Source: Planctomycetota bacterium (GTDB lineage: Bacteria > Planctomycetota > PLA2 > JAEUHO01). Taken from it: a stretch of 64,000 nt of DNA. Positions 38,496-47,261 of the stretch are shown piece after piece. Under the pieces are notes generated by a model, which was given only the letters and a program-made list of their open reading frames with translations, had not been told where the DNA came from and made no database searches. Location of the stretch: the NCBI GenBank assembly GCA_020631815.1, contig JACKGW010000007.1, forward strand, positions 1 through 64,000. Reading direction: 5' to 3'. Within the stretch, counting starts at the first letter, position 1. Every line of letters starts with the position of its first letter. The position numbers and the translations under genes are program-made.

Positions 38496-39109
38496 GCCGC
38501 GACGGAGGCACCGTACTCGCCGCGCTTGTCGACGCGTTGGAGCGCCTGCCGGGCATCGGGGCGCGCACGGCGCGCCGCCTCGCCGAGCATCTGCTGCGCG
38601 TGCCCGAGAGCGAGGCCTTGGGCTTGGCCGATGCCCTGCGTGCGGCACGTGCGCGCTTGCGGCCGTGCTCCCGCTGTGCCGCACCCGCCGAAACCGACCC
38701 GTGCGCTCGCTGCGCGGACCCGGCGCGGCGCGACGACGTGCTCTTGGTCGTGGAGACGTTGCGCGATCGCGATGCCGTCGAGGCGACCGGGCGCTACGAT
38801 GGCCGCTACTTCGTGCTCGCCGGCCGTCTCTCGCCCCTGGAAGGCCGTGACGTGGGCGACCTCGGCTTGGATGCACTGCGGACGCGCGTGGCCGACGGCT
38901 TGGTGCGTGAAGTGGTCGTCGCAACCAACCCGGACCTGGAGGGGGATGGCGCAGCGCGCGCCATCGCCCGCTCGCTCGTCGACCTCGGTGTCGCGGTGAC
39001 GCGACTGGCGCGTGGCGTTCCCACCGGTGGTCAGATCGAGCACCAGAATGCGGCCGCCATCACCGATGCCCTGCGAGGTCGACGCCCGCTCGACGACGCA
39101 GACGCGTGA
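38492..39109 (+). CDS. recR: Recombination protein RecR
   Basis: 205 residues with a GTG start overlapping dnaX. It works with RecF/RecO in loading RecA at gaps. It has a helix-hairpin-helix (LERLPGIGARTARRLAEHLL), a zinc finger CSRC...CARC (about 58-73), a Toprim domain (VVETLRDRDAVEATG...ATNPDLEGDG) and the C-terminal Walker B-like GVPTGGQIEHQN. Length and order are normal. The Cys4 finger is complete. Confidence 0.96.
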   Translation: MSRDGGTVLAALVDALERLPGIGARTARRLAEHLLRVPESEALGLADALRAARARLRPCSRCAAPAETDPCARCADPARRDDVLLVVETLRDRDAVEATGRYDGRYFVLAGRLSPLEGRDVGDLGLDALRTRVADGLVREVVVATNPDLEGDGAARAIARSLVDLGVAVTRLARGVPTGGQIEHQNAAAITDALRGRRPLDDADA

Positions 39110-39210
39110 GCACGACCGGGCGTGTGCGATGCCGCACGACGTGCGCTCCCGCACGCACCCGACATCCAACCTGCTCCCCGTGACACGCGCGCGTGACATG
39201 GGTTGCGCGA

Positions 39211-39240
39211 TTGCCGGGAGGGCCCCGCGAGGGGTAGACT
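39211..39240 (+). promoter_or_regulatory. Likely rpoN promoter
   Basis: TTGCCG (39211-39216), an 18-base spacer and TAGACT (39235-39240). Transcription would begin about 23 bases before the rpoN ATG. Confidence 0.55.
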
Positions 39241-39269
39241 AGCGACGCACCCAAGGGACCCACGCGGCA

Positions 39270-40730
39270 ATGCGACTCGAGCTCGGGCTCAACCTCAAGC
39301 TGAAGCAGGAAATGCGGCTCGCGCCGCAGATCATCCAGAGCATCGAGATCCTGCAGCTGCCCGCCTTGGACTTGAAGGAGCTCATCGAGAACGAGCTTCA
39401 AGAGAACGAAGCGCTCGAGGTCCTCGAGCCCGCGCCCGATGGCGTAAACGAGCTGCTCGGCACGTCCGAGGCGCCGCCGAGCGACGACAACGAGCACGAC
39501 GACGGCTTGGTGCACGACGCCGAGAACGTGCTCGAGCGGCTGGACGACCTCGTCGGTGGCCGCGGCGACGGTCCTGGTCGCATGAGTCGCGGCGCGGCCG
39601 AAGAGGCCAGCGACCGCAAGCTCGAGGCGATGCAGAACGCCGCCGATGTCGGCGAGGGCTTGGCCGATCACCTGCGTCGCCAGCTGGACGAGATCAACCT
39701 CGAGCCCGCCGTGCGCGCGGCCGCGGAAGCGATCGTCTACAGCCTCGACGACGCCGGTCGGCTCGACGGTCCGCTCGAGGACGTGGCCGCGGGCATGGAC
39801 GACCCGGCCCCGCTCGAAGTCCTCGAGCGTGCGCTCGCCGTGGTCCAGCGGCTCGAGCCGCGAGGCGTGGGCGCCCGCGACCTGGCCGAGTGCCTGCTCT
39901 TGCAGCTCGATCCCGAGGACCCCGAGCTGGGCCTCAAGCGCGTCTTGCTGCGCGATCACTTCGACGACCTCGTGCGCAACAAGCGCCCGCGCATCGCGCG
40001 GGCCATGGGCCTCGACATCGCCGAGCTCAACGACTTGGTGCAGGGTCTCTCCCATCTCACGGCGCGCCCGGGGGCGGCGTACGACGGGCATGCCGTGCCC
40101 TACATCCGCCCGGACGTCGTGATCGAGTGGGAAGACGGTGAGTACGTCGTGCGCCTCGTCAACGACAGCCTGCCGCGCGTGGGCCTGTCGCGCGACGTCC
40201 GCCGCATGCTCAAGGAGGCGCGCGGCGACCCCAGCCTGCGCGAGCATCTCAAGCGCAAGATCGAGTCGGCGCGCTGGCTGATCGAGGCCATCGCCCAGCG
40301 TCAGAGCACGCTCGAGCGCGTCGCCCGCGAGATCGTCGGTCGCCAGCAGGACTTCCTCGAGTACGGCGTCAGCCACCTGCGGCCCCTGAAGATGCAGGAG
40401 GTCGCCGACGCGCTGGGCATCCACGTGAGCACGGTGAGCCGTGCCATCAGCGACAAGTACGCCCAAACCCCGCGCGGCATCGTTCCGCTCAAGTTCTTCT
40501 TCACGGGCGGCACCGAGAACGAGGACGGCGGCGTCGAGTCCCGTCTCAGCGTGAAGGAACGCGTCCGTCAGATCATCGACGACGAGGACAAGTCCGACCC
40601 GCTGTCCGATGACGCGGTCGCCGAGCGCCTCAAGGAAGAGCACGGGCTCGACATCGCCCGGCGCACCGTCACCAAGTACCGCAAGGCCATGGGCATCCCC
40701 TCGTCACGGCAGCGACGCGTCTGGTCGTGA
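39270..40730 (+). CDS. rpoN: RNA polymerase sigma-54 factor RpoN
   Basis: 486 residues. Region I has the Gln/Leu-rich activator-response segment (LAPQIIQSIEILQLP, about 18-32). An acidic linker (50-100) is followed by the core-binding domain and a helix-turn-helix (EVADALGIHVSTVSRAI). The RpoN box reads ARRTVTKYRK at 463-472, close to the ARRTVAKYRE consensus, so -24 recognition should be normal. truA overlaps its stop by four bases and hpf follows, with ptsN, HPr and EI beyond, as in the rpoN clusters of many diderms. Confidence 0.97.
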   Translation: MRLELGLNLKLKQEMRLAPQIIQSIEILQLPALDLKELIENELQENEALEVLEPAPDGVNELLGTSEAPPSDDNEHDDGLVHDAENVLERLDDLVGGRGDGPGRMSRGAAEEASDRKLEAMQNAADVGEGLADHLRRQLDEINLEPAVRAAAEAIVYSLDDAGRLDGPLEDVAAGMDDPAPLEVLERALAVVQRLEPRGVGARDLAECLLLQLDPEDPELGLKRVLLRDHFDDLVRNKRPRIARAMGLDIAELNDLVQGLSHLTARPGAAYDGHAVPYIRPDVVIEWEDGEYVVRLVNDSLPRVGLSRDVRRMLKEARGDPSLREHLKRKIESARWLIEAIAQRQSTLERVAREIVGRQQDFLEYGVSHLRPLKMQEVADALGIHVSTVSRAISDKYAQTPRGIVPLKFFFTGGTENEDGGVESRLSVKERVRQIIDDEDKSDPLSDDAVAERLKEEHGLDIARRTVTKYRKAMGIPSSRQRRVWS

Positions 40731-41713
40731 CCACGACGTCCCTGGAGAACGACCTCTCCACTGGCCAGCGCACCCTGCGCATCGACTTGGCCTGGTGCGG
40801 GACCGCGTTCTCGGGCTGGCAGCGCCAACCGGGCCAGCGCACCGTGCAGGGCGTGGTGGAGGAGGCCCTGGCACGCCTCCTGGGCACCCCCGTCAGCGTC
40901 GTCGGGTGCGGGCGCACGGACGCGGGCACGCACGCGTGGCACCACGTCTCGTCGGTCCGCGTCAGCTCCCAGCGGCCAGCGGAGGAGGTGGAGCGGGCCT
41001 TGGAGGCCCTGCTTCCGCCGGACGTCTCGGTGCGCGGGGTGCGTGACGTGGAAGCGGTCTTCCACGCGCAGCGCGACGCGCTGTGGAAGTGGTATCGTTA
41101 CCGCGTGCTCGTCAGTCGTCGCCGTCAGCCGCTCGCGGGCTCGCGTGCGTGGCGCCGTGGTCACGCACCTGCCCGGGAGGCGCTGCAAGCCGCCGTGGAA
41201 CCGCTCCGCGGCCGCCACGACTTCGCCTCCTTCGCCAACGTGGGCTCCACGCCCGGCCCGACGGTGCGCACGCTCCATGCCCTCGAGTGGCATGCGGGGC
41301 TCGCGCAGGGTGACGAAGGGCTCGCGCGCTGCGAGGAAGGGCTTCCGCGGCGCGACGACCTGCACGGCGCGCCGTATCTCGCACTCGACGTCGTGGGCGA
41401 CGGCTTCCTGTGGAAGATGGTGCGCACGATCGTCGGAACGGCCTGGCACGCTGCGTCGCTCGCGGACCCGGCAGCGCACATGCGCGACGTCCTGCTTGCA
41501 GGTGACCGCCGTGCGGCCGGGCCCGCAGCCCCCGCCGAAGGACTTACGTTGATGGCCGTCGCCATGCGTGGCGAGGCGGCACCTACGCTGCCTCCGCATC
41601 TCGCCGCGTCCTGGCATGCGCCCAGCACATCCGACCCGCTTCCGGAAGCTTCGCCGTCCACGCCCGAAGGGGGCGTGACCGGGGCTTCCCCCGTCCCGAG
41701 GAGATCCTCATGA
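40727..41713 (+). CDS. truA: tRNA pseudouridine(38-40) synthase TruA
   Basis: 328 residues with a GTG start (GTGA overlap with rpoN). It isomerises uridines 38-40 in the anticodon arm. The family motifs are WCGTAFSGWQRQPGQRTVQG and GRTDAGTHA, with the catalytic Asp in the latter. Residues 130-175 and FLWKMVRTIVGT complete the two-domain fold. An extra loop near 195-215 (QGDEGLARCEEGLPRRDD) and a Pro/Ser-rich C-terminal tail of about 45 residues make it longer than E. coli TruA. Its stop overlaps the hpf start. Confidence 0.95.
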   Translation: MTTTSLENDLSTGQRTLRIDLAWCGTAFSGWQRQPGQRTVQGVVEEALARLLGTPVSVVGCGRTDAGTHAWHHVSSVRVSSQRPAEEVERALEALLPPDVSVRGVRDVEAVFHAQRDALWKWYRYRVLVSRRRQPLAGSRAWRRGHAPAREALQAAVEPLRGRHDFASFANVGSTPGPTVRTLHALEWHAGLAQGDEGLARCEEGLPRRDDLHGAPYLALDVVGDGFLWKMVRTIVGTAWHAASLADPAAHMRDVLLAGDRRAAGPAAPAEGLTLMAVAMRGEAAPTLPPHLAASWHAPSTSDPLPEASPSTPEGGVTGASPVPRRSS

Positions 41714-42138
41714 AGATCCTCATCGCAGGCCGTCACGTCGGTGTGACCGACAGCATGAAGGAGTACGCACGCGCGAAGGTCGAGAAGCTGCTCAAGTACT
41801 TCGACCGCGTGACGACGGCTCGCGTGACGATGGACGTGGACCATCAAGAGCAAACGGTCGAGATGGCCCTCGAGGTCAGTCGCGGCGTGACGCTCGTCGG
41901 CAAGGCCGGTGCGCCCGACATGTACGCCGCGTGCGACCTCGCCGAGCAGAAGCTGGCGCAGCAGCTGCGCCGCTACAAGAGCCGCCTGCGCGACCACCAC
42001 CGCGGTGAGAAGTGGGCCGACGCCGAACCTGGCGCGGGCGAGGCGCCCGTGGCCGATGCCGCCGGCGGTGAGCGCGAGTGGACCTACGAGGAGGTCGTCG
42101 ACCGCATGCGCCGCGGTGAGGCCCCGCCCTCGGAGTAG
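41710..42138 (+). CDS. hpf: Ribosome hibernation-promoting factor (HPF/RaiA, short form)
   Basis: 142 residues. It binds the 30S subunit in slow growth to keep ribosomes inactive. The beta-alpha-beta-beta-beta-alpha domain fills residues 1-95 (MKILIAGRHVGVTDSMKEYA, DMYAACDLAEQKLAQQLRRYK). The remainder is a charged tail ending in WTYEEVVDRMRRG. It lacks the C-terminal dimerisation domain of long HPF. GAGGAG precedes the start, and it is coupled to truA by a four-base overlap. Confidence 0.93.
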   Translation: MKILIAGRHVGVTDSMKEYARAKVEKLLKYFDRVTTARVTMDVDHQEQTVEMALEVSRGVTLVGKAGAPDMYAACDLAEQKLAQQLRRYKSRLRDHHRGEKWADAEPGAGEAPVADAAGGEREWTYEEVVDRMRRGEAPPSE

Positions 42139-42161
42139 GCCGGGCTCCCGAGCAGCGTTCC

Positions 42162-42193
42162 GATGCTGCACGCCGAAGATGCTGCACGCCGAA
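42162..42193 (+). repeat. Perfect tandem duplication of 16 bp
   Basis: GATGCTGCACGCCGAA occurs twice in direct succession, in the gap between hpf and ptsN. Replication slippage is the simplest origin. No function is evident. Confidence 0.8.
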
Positions 42194-42249
42194 GCCGCGG
42201 TCCGGGGCCCCGGTCCGCGGCGCGGCGGGGCATGGGGGGAGATCGGCGG

Positions 42250-42255
42250 TAGGCT
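42250..42255 (+). promoter_or_regulatory. Possible -10 box of ptsN
   Basis: TAGGCT, of the same TAGxxT type seen before other genes here, lies about 100 bases before the ptsN start. There is no good -35. Confidence 0.3.
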
Positions 42256-42353
42256 CCAGCGGTGGCGCGAGGCTTCTGGCCCTCATACGCGCCGCCGTCG
42301 TTCCCCCGCCCTCGTTTCCTCGTCTGCTCTCGCAGCTTCCGGAGGCTCCGTTC

Positions 42354-42824
42354 GTGAACGTGACCCGAAACGTGATCCAGCACTGCCGCGTCGAACACTG
42401 CGTCTCCGAGCTCGAGGGCTCGACCCGCGAGGAGGTCGTTCGCGAGCTCGTCGGCCGCTTCCAGGCGAGCGGCGCCCTGGACCAAGCCGCCGCTGACGAC
42501 GTGATCGGGCGTGTGTTGGCGCGCGAGCAGGAGGGCACGACGGGGATCGGTGGGGGGGTCGCCATGCCCCACGCCCGAGCCTGCCCCCACGTCGACGAGA
42601 CGCTGATTGCCGTCGGCTTGGCGCACGAGGGCGTCGACTGGGAAGCCACCGACGGTGAGCCCGTCCACGTGGCCTTCCTCATCGTCAGCAACTCGCCCGA
42701 GGAGTACCTCGGCGTGGCTAGCCGGGTGGCGCGCGTCGTTCGCGATGCCGTCGAGATCCGAGCGCTGCGCCGCCAGGCCACCCCGGAGCGCATCCACGCG
42801 TTCCTCGAAGAGACCTGGGCGTAG
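42354..42824 (+). CDS. ptsN: Nitrogen-type PTS IIA protein PtsN
   Basis: 156 residues with a GTG start after GGAGG. A mannitol/fructose-type EIIA domain. The phosphoacceptor is His73 in GVAMPHARA. It lacks fused IIB or IIC domains, which marks it as regulatory EIIA-Ntr. It sits with rpoN-hpf upstream and HPr and EI downstream, so the phosphate chain EI to HPr to PtsN can be completed from this locus. Likely targets, such as potassium transport or sigma-54 regulators, are inferred from other bacteria. Confidence 0.94.
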   Translation: MNVTRNVIQHCRVEHCVSELEGSTREEVVRELVGRFQASGALDQAAADDVIGRVLAREQEGTTGIGGGVAMPHARACPHVDETLIAVGLAHEGVDWEATDGEPVHVAFLIVSNSPEEYLGVASRVARVVRDAVEIRALRRQATPERIHAFLEETWA

Positions 42825-42944
42825 GCCTGGGCCACGGCGGCCTAGGCCACGGCGCGGAGCCGCGCGATCGCCGTGCCGACGGGTCGCTACCCGACGAGTG
42901 CCCCGCCCCGACGAGTGCCTTCCAAACGGGAGTCGCGTCCACGG

Positions 42945-42950
42945 TAGGAT
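42945..42950 (+). promoter_or_regulatory. TAGGAT -10-like box upstream of HPr
   Basis: TAGGAT lies 55 bases before the HPr ATG, which has its own AGAGG ribosome-binding site. Here the box can only be transcriptional. Confidence 0.4.
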
Positions 42951-43005
42951 GGTCCCGCGTCGGACGCCGCGTGGGCCCGGCGACCGCCACAACCCAAGAG
43001 GTCCG

Positions 43006-43350
43006 ATGCAGGGCGAGCCGATGATCGACGACGGCCTGGGGAAGACCAACGAGCCCATCGTGCGCCGCGTGACGGTGCTGAACCCGCCCGGGCTGCATGC
43101 CCGGCCCGCCAGCGTCTTGGCGGCGCGAGCCCGCGAGTTCCAGTGCGACGTCGAGCTCGTCCTCGTCGACGCCGGTTCCGGCCGAGCCAGTGAGATCGGC
43201 ACGCGGGTGGATGCGAAGAGCATCCTGGACGTCATCGTGCTCGGCGCGGCCCAGGGCGCGCAGCTCGACGTCATCGCCACGGGCGCGGACGCCTCCGAGG
43301 CCGCCGGCGCCATCGAGGCACTCTTCCGGTCGTCCTTCGGGATGGAGTAG
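43006..43350 (+). CDS. ptsH: Phosphocarrier protein HPr
   Basis: 114 residues from the ATG at 43006 (AGAGG upstream); ATG 43021 is a shorter option. The active His31 lies in PGLHARPAS. The second site, Ser72 in AKSILDVIVLGA, matches the HPr kinase target. There are about 17 extra N-terminal residues before the usual fold. It relays phosphate from EI to PtsN. No sugar permease is present, so it belongs to a regulatory chain, unless sugar permeases lie elsewhere. Confidence 0.93.
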   Translation: MQGEPMIDDGLGKTNEPIVRRVTVLNPPGLHARPASVLAARAREFQCDVELVLVDAGSGRASEIGTRVDAKSILDVIVLGAAQGAQLDVIATGADASEAAGAIEALFRSSFGME

Positions 43351-43427
43351 GGGCCGTCGCGGCGGGCCCGGCGTCCGCCCGGCTCCCCTGCATCGCGCCA
43401 TCGCACGGGCGGTGGAAGGTGGGCCCG

Positions 43428-43433
43428 TAGGAT
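43428..43433 (+). promoter_or_regulatory. TAGGAT box seven bases before ptsI
   Basis: TAGGAT, seven bases, then the GTG at 43441, identical in spacing to dnaX. The AGGA core could also serve as a ribosome-binding site. Confidence 0.4.
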
Positions 43434-43440
43434 CCCGGGC

Positions 43441-45192
43441 GTGTCGCCGGCACCCCGCCCCATGACCGAGCTCCGTGGCCTGCCCGTGTCGGGCGGGTCG
43501 CGCGTGGGCTACGCCCTCCTGTTCGAGGAGGTGCCCGACGTGCGCGCGCCGGCCGGAGGCGTCTCGCCCGACGACGTCCCCGGCGAGCTCGCGCGCCTGG
43601 ATGCGGCCATCGAAGAGGCCCTCGCGCAGCTCGAGGGCCTGCAGGCCTCGATGGAAGGCCAAGCGGGCCTCGTGAGCGGCATCTTCGAAGCGCACGCCGC
43701 CATGCTGAATGACGCGGCGCCGCGCCTGCGGGCCGCGGTCCAGGAAGGGAACGCTGCCGAGCACGCCGTCGCAGTCGTGCTGCACACCATCCGCGAGCGG
43801 CTCGAGGCGTTGTCCAACCCGGTGTTCAAGCAGCGGGCCCAGGACATCGTCGACATCGAGCGTCGCCTGCTGCGCGCGCTTGGCAGCCTGTCCCACGAGA
43901 CGCCCGATCTGACGGCGGCCCCGCTCGGCCCCGTGGTCGTCGTCGCGAGCACGCTCACGCCCAGCGAGGTCGCCGCTTTCGAGGGCCGCGAGATCGCCGC
44001 GATGGTGCTCGAGTACGGCGGCCCCACGAGCCACAGCGTGCTCATTGCCAAGTCGCTGGGCATTCCGTGTGTCGTGGGTGTGATGGGCGTGACGCGCGCC
44101 GTCCATCCCGGCGACCGCATCTGGGTAGACGGCAGCGAAGGCTTGGTCGTCATCGCCCCGGATGCCGACACGCTCGAACGTGCGCGGGGCCTGGGCGAGC
44201 GCTACGACCGCCTCGAGGCGGCCCTGCTGCGCGAGAGCGGCCTCCCGGCGGAGACGCTGGACGGCTACCGCGCTTCGCTGCTGGCCAACGTGGAGTTCCG
44301 TCCCGACGTCGAGGCGGGCGTCGCGCGCGGCGCGGAGGGCGTAGGCCTGTACCGCACCGAGTTCCTCGTCGACGAGCGGGGGCGGCTGCCCACCGAAGAG
44401 GAGCAGGTCGCCACCTTCCGCTGGACGCTCGAGCACTTGCGGGGCGGGGCGCTCACGATCCGCACCTACGACTTCGGCAGCGACAAGCCGGAAGTGCCCG
44501 ACAGGCGCTTCGAGCCCAACGCCGCCCTCGGCGAGCGCTCGCTGCGCTGGTGCTTCGCCCATCCCGAGCCGTTCCGCGCACAGCTGCGGGCCCTGCTGCG
44601 GGTCGCCGCGGAGGGCGACGTGCGGATCATGCTGCCCATGGTGGGGGGGCTCGAGGAGCTGCGCCAGGCGCGTCGAGCGCTGGCGGAGGCGAGCGCCGAG
44701 CTGGCCCGTGAGGGTGTTGCCCACCGGCCCGACCCGCCGCTGGGGGTCATGGTCGAGATCCCGGCGGCCGCGATGATTGCCGACCTGCTGGCCCGGGAAG
44801 CGGACTTCCTCTCCATCGGTACCAACGACCTGATCCAGTACGGCCTGGCCGTGGACCGGCTCAACCCGGCCGTCGCCCACTGGTTCCGGCCGTCCCACCC
44901 CGCGCTGCTGCGGATGATCCGCACCATCCTGGATGCGGCCGCCGTCCACCGCACGCCGGTCACGATGTGCGGGGAGATGGGGGGCCAGAGCATCTACACG
45001 GTGCTCTTGTTCGGCATGGGCGTGCGCGCCTTCAGCCTGACACCGGGCTACCTGCCCCGCGCCCGCCGCCTGCTGCGGTCGCTCACCGCCCGCGAGGCCC
45101 GCTCCCTGGCCGCCGAGTGCCTGCGCCAGACGACGGCCGACGACGTGGAAGCCTTGTTGAAGGCCCGTGTCCAACCCGTTGGACGCGGCTAG
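43441..45192 (+). CDS. ptsI: Phosphoenolpyruvate-protein phosphotransferase (PTS enzyme I)
   Basis: 583 residues from the GTG at 43441; ATG 43462 is a close alternative without a ribosome-binding site. It takes phosphate from PEP to His198 in GGPTSHSVLIAKS and passes it to HPr. The PEP-binding barrel has LYRTEFL, IRTYDFGSDK, SIGTNDLIQY and the catalytic Cys in TMCGEMGG. There is no N-terminal GAF domain, so it is ordinary enzyme I rather than PtsP. Confidence 0.95.
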   Translation: MSPAPRPMTELRGLPVSGGSRVGYALLFEEVPDVRAPAGGVSPDDVPGELARLDAAIEEALAQLEGLQASMEGQAGLVSGIFEAHAAMLNDAAPRLRAAVQEGNAAEHAVAVVLHTIRERLEALSNPVFKQRAQDIVDIERRLLRALGSLSHETPDLTAAPLGPVVVVASTLTPSEVAAFEGREIAAMVLEYGGPTSHSVLIAKSLGIPCVVGVMGVTRAVHPGDRIWVDGSEGLVVIAPDADTLERARGLGERYDRLEAALLRESGLPAETLDGYRASLLANVEFRPDVEAGVARGAEGVGLYRTEFLVDERGRLPTEEEQVATFRWTLEHLRGGALTIRTYDFGSDKPEVPDRRFEPNAALGERSLRWCFAHPEPFRAQLRALLRVAAEGDVRIMLPMVGGLEELRQARRALAEASAELAREGVAHRPDPPLGVMVEIPAAAMIADLLAREADFLSIGTNDLIQYGLAVDRLNPAVAHWFRPSHPALLRMIRTILDAAAVHRTPVTMCGEMGGQSIYTVLLFGMGVRAFSLTPGYLPRARRLLRSLTAREARSLAAECLRQTTADDVEALLKARVQPVGRG

Positions 45193-45398
45193 CCCGGGCA
45201 CCTGGGACTGCCGGGCCCCCTGACTTCCGGGGCCCCGCCCCCTCTTCCGGCCCCACGCCCCGCCTGTCGATAGGGGCTGCGTCGCCTGGAAAGCCGGATT
45301 TCCGGCGGTCGGGTGGCCCTCAAGGTCCGGGCGGTGGCGGGTCGAAAGGGATCCGGGCCCGGCCTACCGGCCGGTGAGACGACCCAGGGAGTCCCTTC

Positions 45399-46427
45399 AT
45401 GCGACGGCGAAAGACCCTCATCGGGCTCGACATCGGCACGCGCTCCGTGAAGGCGGTGGAGATGAGCTGGGCCTCCGGGGCTCCGGTGATCACCGGCTTC
45501 GGCTACGCGCCGCTTCCGAGCCCCCAAGCGGTGCCGGAGACGGTGCTGCGTGTGCTCCAGGAGAGCTCGTTCCACACGCGGGAGGTCGTCACCTCCGTCA
45601 GCGGCAAGAGCGTGATCGTGCGCTACCTCACGATGCTCAAGATGAGCCGCGAGGACTTGAAGAGCGCCATCAAGTTCGAAGCCGACAAGTACATCCCCTT
45701 CGATGTCGAAGACGTCATCCTCGACTGCCATCCCTTCGACAGCGACGGCATCGGTGACCTCGCCGACAACGAGACGCGGGTCCTGCTGGTCGCGTGCAAG
45801 CGCGCGGTCATCGACGAGCAGATGCGCATCCTCGCCGAGGTGGGCCTGCAGCCCGTCGCCGTGGACGTCGACGTGTTCGCGCTCGGCAACGCGTTCGAGA
45901 CGGCCGTTCGCCGCCCTGGCAGCGCGCCCACCGTCACGGCGCTCGTGGACATCGGCGCCAGCAAGACCTCGGTCAACCTGGTGCGCAACAACACGAGCCT
46001 CTTCACCCGCGAGATCCACACGGGTGGCGAGGCCATCACCCAGGCCGTCGCGTCGCGCCTGGCCCTGCACGACTCCGAAGCCGAAGTGCTCAAGTGCAAC
46101 CCCGGCGGGGAAGCCGAGCGGCTGCGCCACGCCGTGGCGCCGGCCGTCGACGACCTCGCGGCCGAGGTCCGGCTGAGCTTCGAGTACTTCGAGAACCAGT
46201 TCGAGATGGGGATCGACGAAGTGCTGCTGTCCGGCGGCGGTTCGCGCCTGGGTGGCCTCGAGGACGACCTCGGGCGCATCTTCGGCCGTCCGACCCTGAC
46301 CTGGGACCCGACGGGTGATCTCCCGATCGCCAGCGGTTCCGTCAACGTCGAAGCGCTCCACGAGCGCATTCCCGAGCTCGCCGTCGCCGTGGGTCTCGCG
46401 GCCCGCATCCGGAAGGACGCACGATGA
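45399..46427 (+). CDS. pilM: Type IV pilus assembly ATPase-like protein PilM
   Basis: 342 residues. An actin-like cytoplasmic protein that binds the PilN tail and anchors the pilus alignment complex. Nucleotide-binding signatures are LIGLDIGTRSVKAVEM (7-22), LVDIGASKTSVNLV and LSGGGSRLGGL. AGGGAG precedes the ATG. Its stop overlaps the pilN start, and pilO/P and the secretin follow in the same order as in pilMNOPQ clusters. Confidence 0.95.
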   Translation: MRRRKTLIGLDIGTRSVKAVEMSWASGAPVITGFGYAPLPSPQAVPETVLRVLQESSFHTREVVTSVSGKSVIVRYLTMLKMSREDLKSAIKFEADKYIPFDVEDVILDCHPFDSDGIGDLADNETRVLLVACKRAVIDEQMRILAEVGLQPVAVDVDVFALGNAFETAVRRPGSAPTVTALVDIGASKTSVNLVRNNTSLFTREIHTGGEAITQAVASRLALHDSEAEVLKCNPGGEAERLRHAVAPAVDDLAAEVRLSFEYFENQFEMGIDEVLLSGGGSRLGGLEDDLGRIFGRPTLTWDPTGDLPIASGSVNVEALHERIPELAVAVGLAARIRKDAR

Positions 46428-47251
46428 TCCACGTCAACCTGCTGCCGCCCGAGTATCGGCCGCGTACCGGTACGCCGGTCGCGCGCTTCGCCGCGGTGCT
46501 GATCGGCCTCACGGCCGTGCTGAGCGCCGGTGGCGTGTACGCCTACACGCACTTCATCCGTCTGGCCAACACCCGCGACCTGCGCGACACCCGCCAGGGC
46601 GAGGCCGTGGCCAAGGAGCGCCTGCGTGACGTCTCGCTCTCCTTGCAGAAGGAGATCGACGTCTACGTGAAGCGTCGCGTGGCGATCCAGACGATCAACC
46701 GCAGCCGTACGCTGTGGTCGCGCAAGCTGGACCAGTTCTTCGACATCGTCACGTCGCACGGCCGCGAGCACCAGCTGGTCGCCTGGCTGGACAGCATCAA
46801 CGTCCCGCGCCAAGTGGGCAAGATGGGCGGCAAGGGCCGTGCGCGAGGCAAGGGCAAGAAGGGTGAGCCGGAGTCTGCCGGCAAGCTCGAATGCACCGGC
46901 TACCTCGCAATGGACGACAACACGCAAGCGCTGAGCGTGATGGCCGCGTTCCACACGGCGATCACGGGCACGCGGGAGAGCGGGGCGACGACCTTCTTCT
47001 CCGACTTCCAGCACATCGACAACCCCAGCATCGTGATGCAGCGCGGCAGTGGCGACAAGGACCTGATCCCTCCCCACAAGGGCGCCTTCAAGCTCGCCAT
47101 GATGCTGAACCCGATCAAGCTGGACGCGAAGACGCCCACGTCGACCGAACAAGAGCGCGCCGAGATCGAGGCTGCGCTGTTCGACCCGGACCTCTCCTTC
47201 AGCGAACGCAACGACCCGCGCGACAACGCAGCGCCGGCACAGGGCAAGTAG
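46424..47251 (+). CDS. pilN: PilN-like pilus alignment protein
   Basis: 275 residues. The N-terminus MIHVNLLPPEYR is the PilM-binding motif, followed by one membrane helix (about 20-42) and a periplasmic coiled/ferredoxin-like domain. A lysine/glycine-rich insertion (KMGGKGRARGKGKKGE, about 127-145) interrupts the periplasmic part, making it longer than usual PilN (about 190). The ATGA overlap with pilM implies coupling. Confidence 0.88.
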   Translation: MIHVNLLPPEYRPRTGTPVARFAAVLIGLTAVLSAGGVYAYTHFIRLANTRDLRDTRQGEAVAKERLRDVSLSLQKEIDVYVKRRVAIQTINRSRTLWSRKLDQFFDIVTSHGREHQLVAWLDSINVPRQVGKMGGKGRARGKGKKGEPESAGKLECTGYLAMDDNTQALSVMAAFHTAITGTRESGATTFFSDFQHIDNPSIVMQRGSGDKDLIPPHKGAFKLAMMLNPIKLDAKTPTSTEQERAEIEAALFDPDLSFSERNDPRDNAAPAQGK

Positions 47252-47261
47252 GGAGCCAGCC

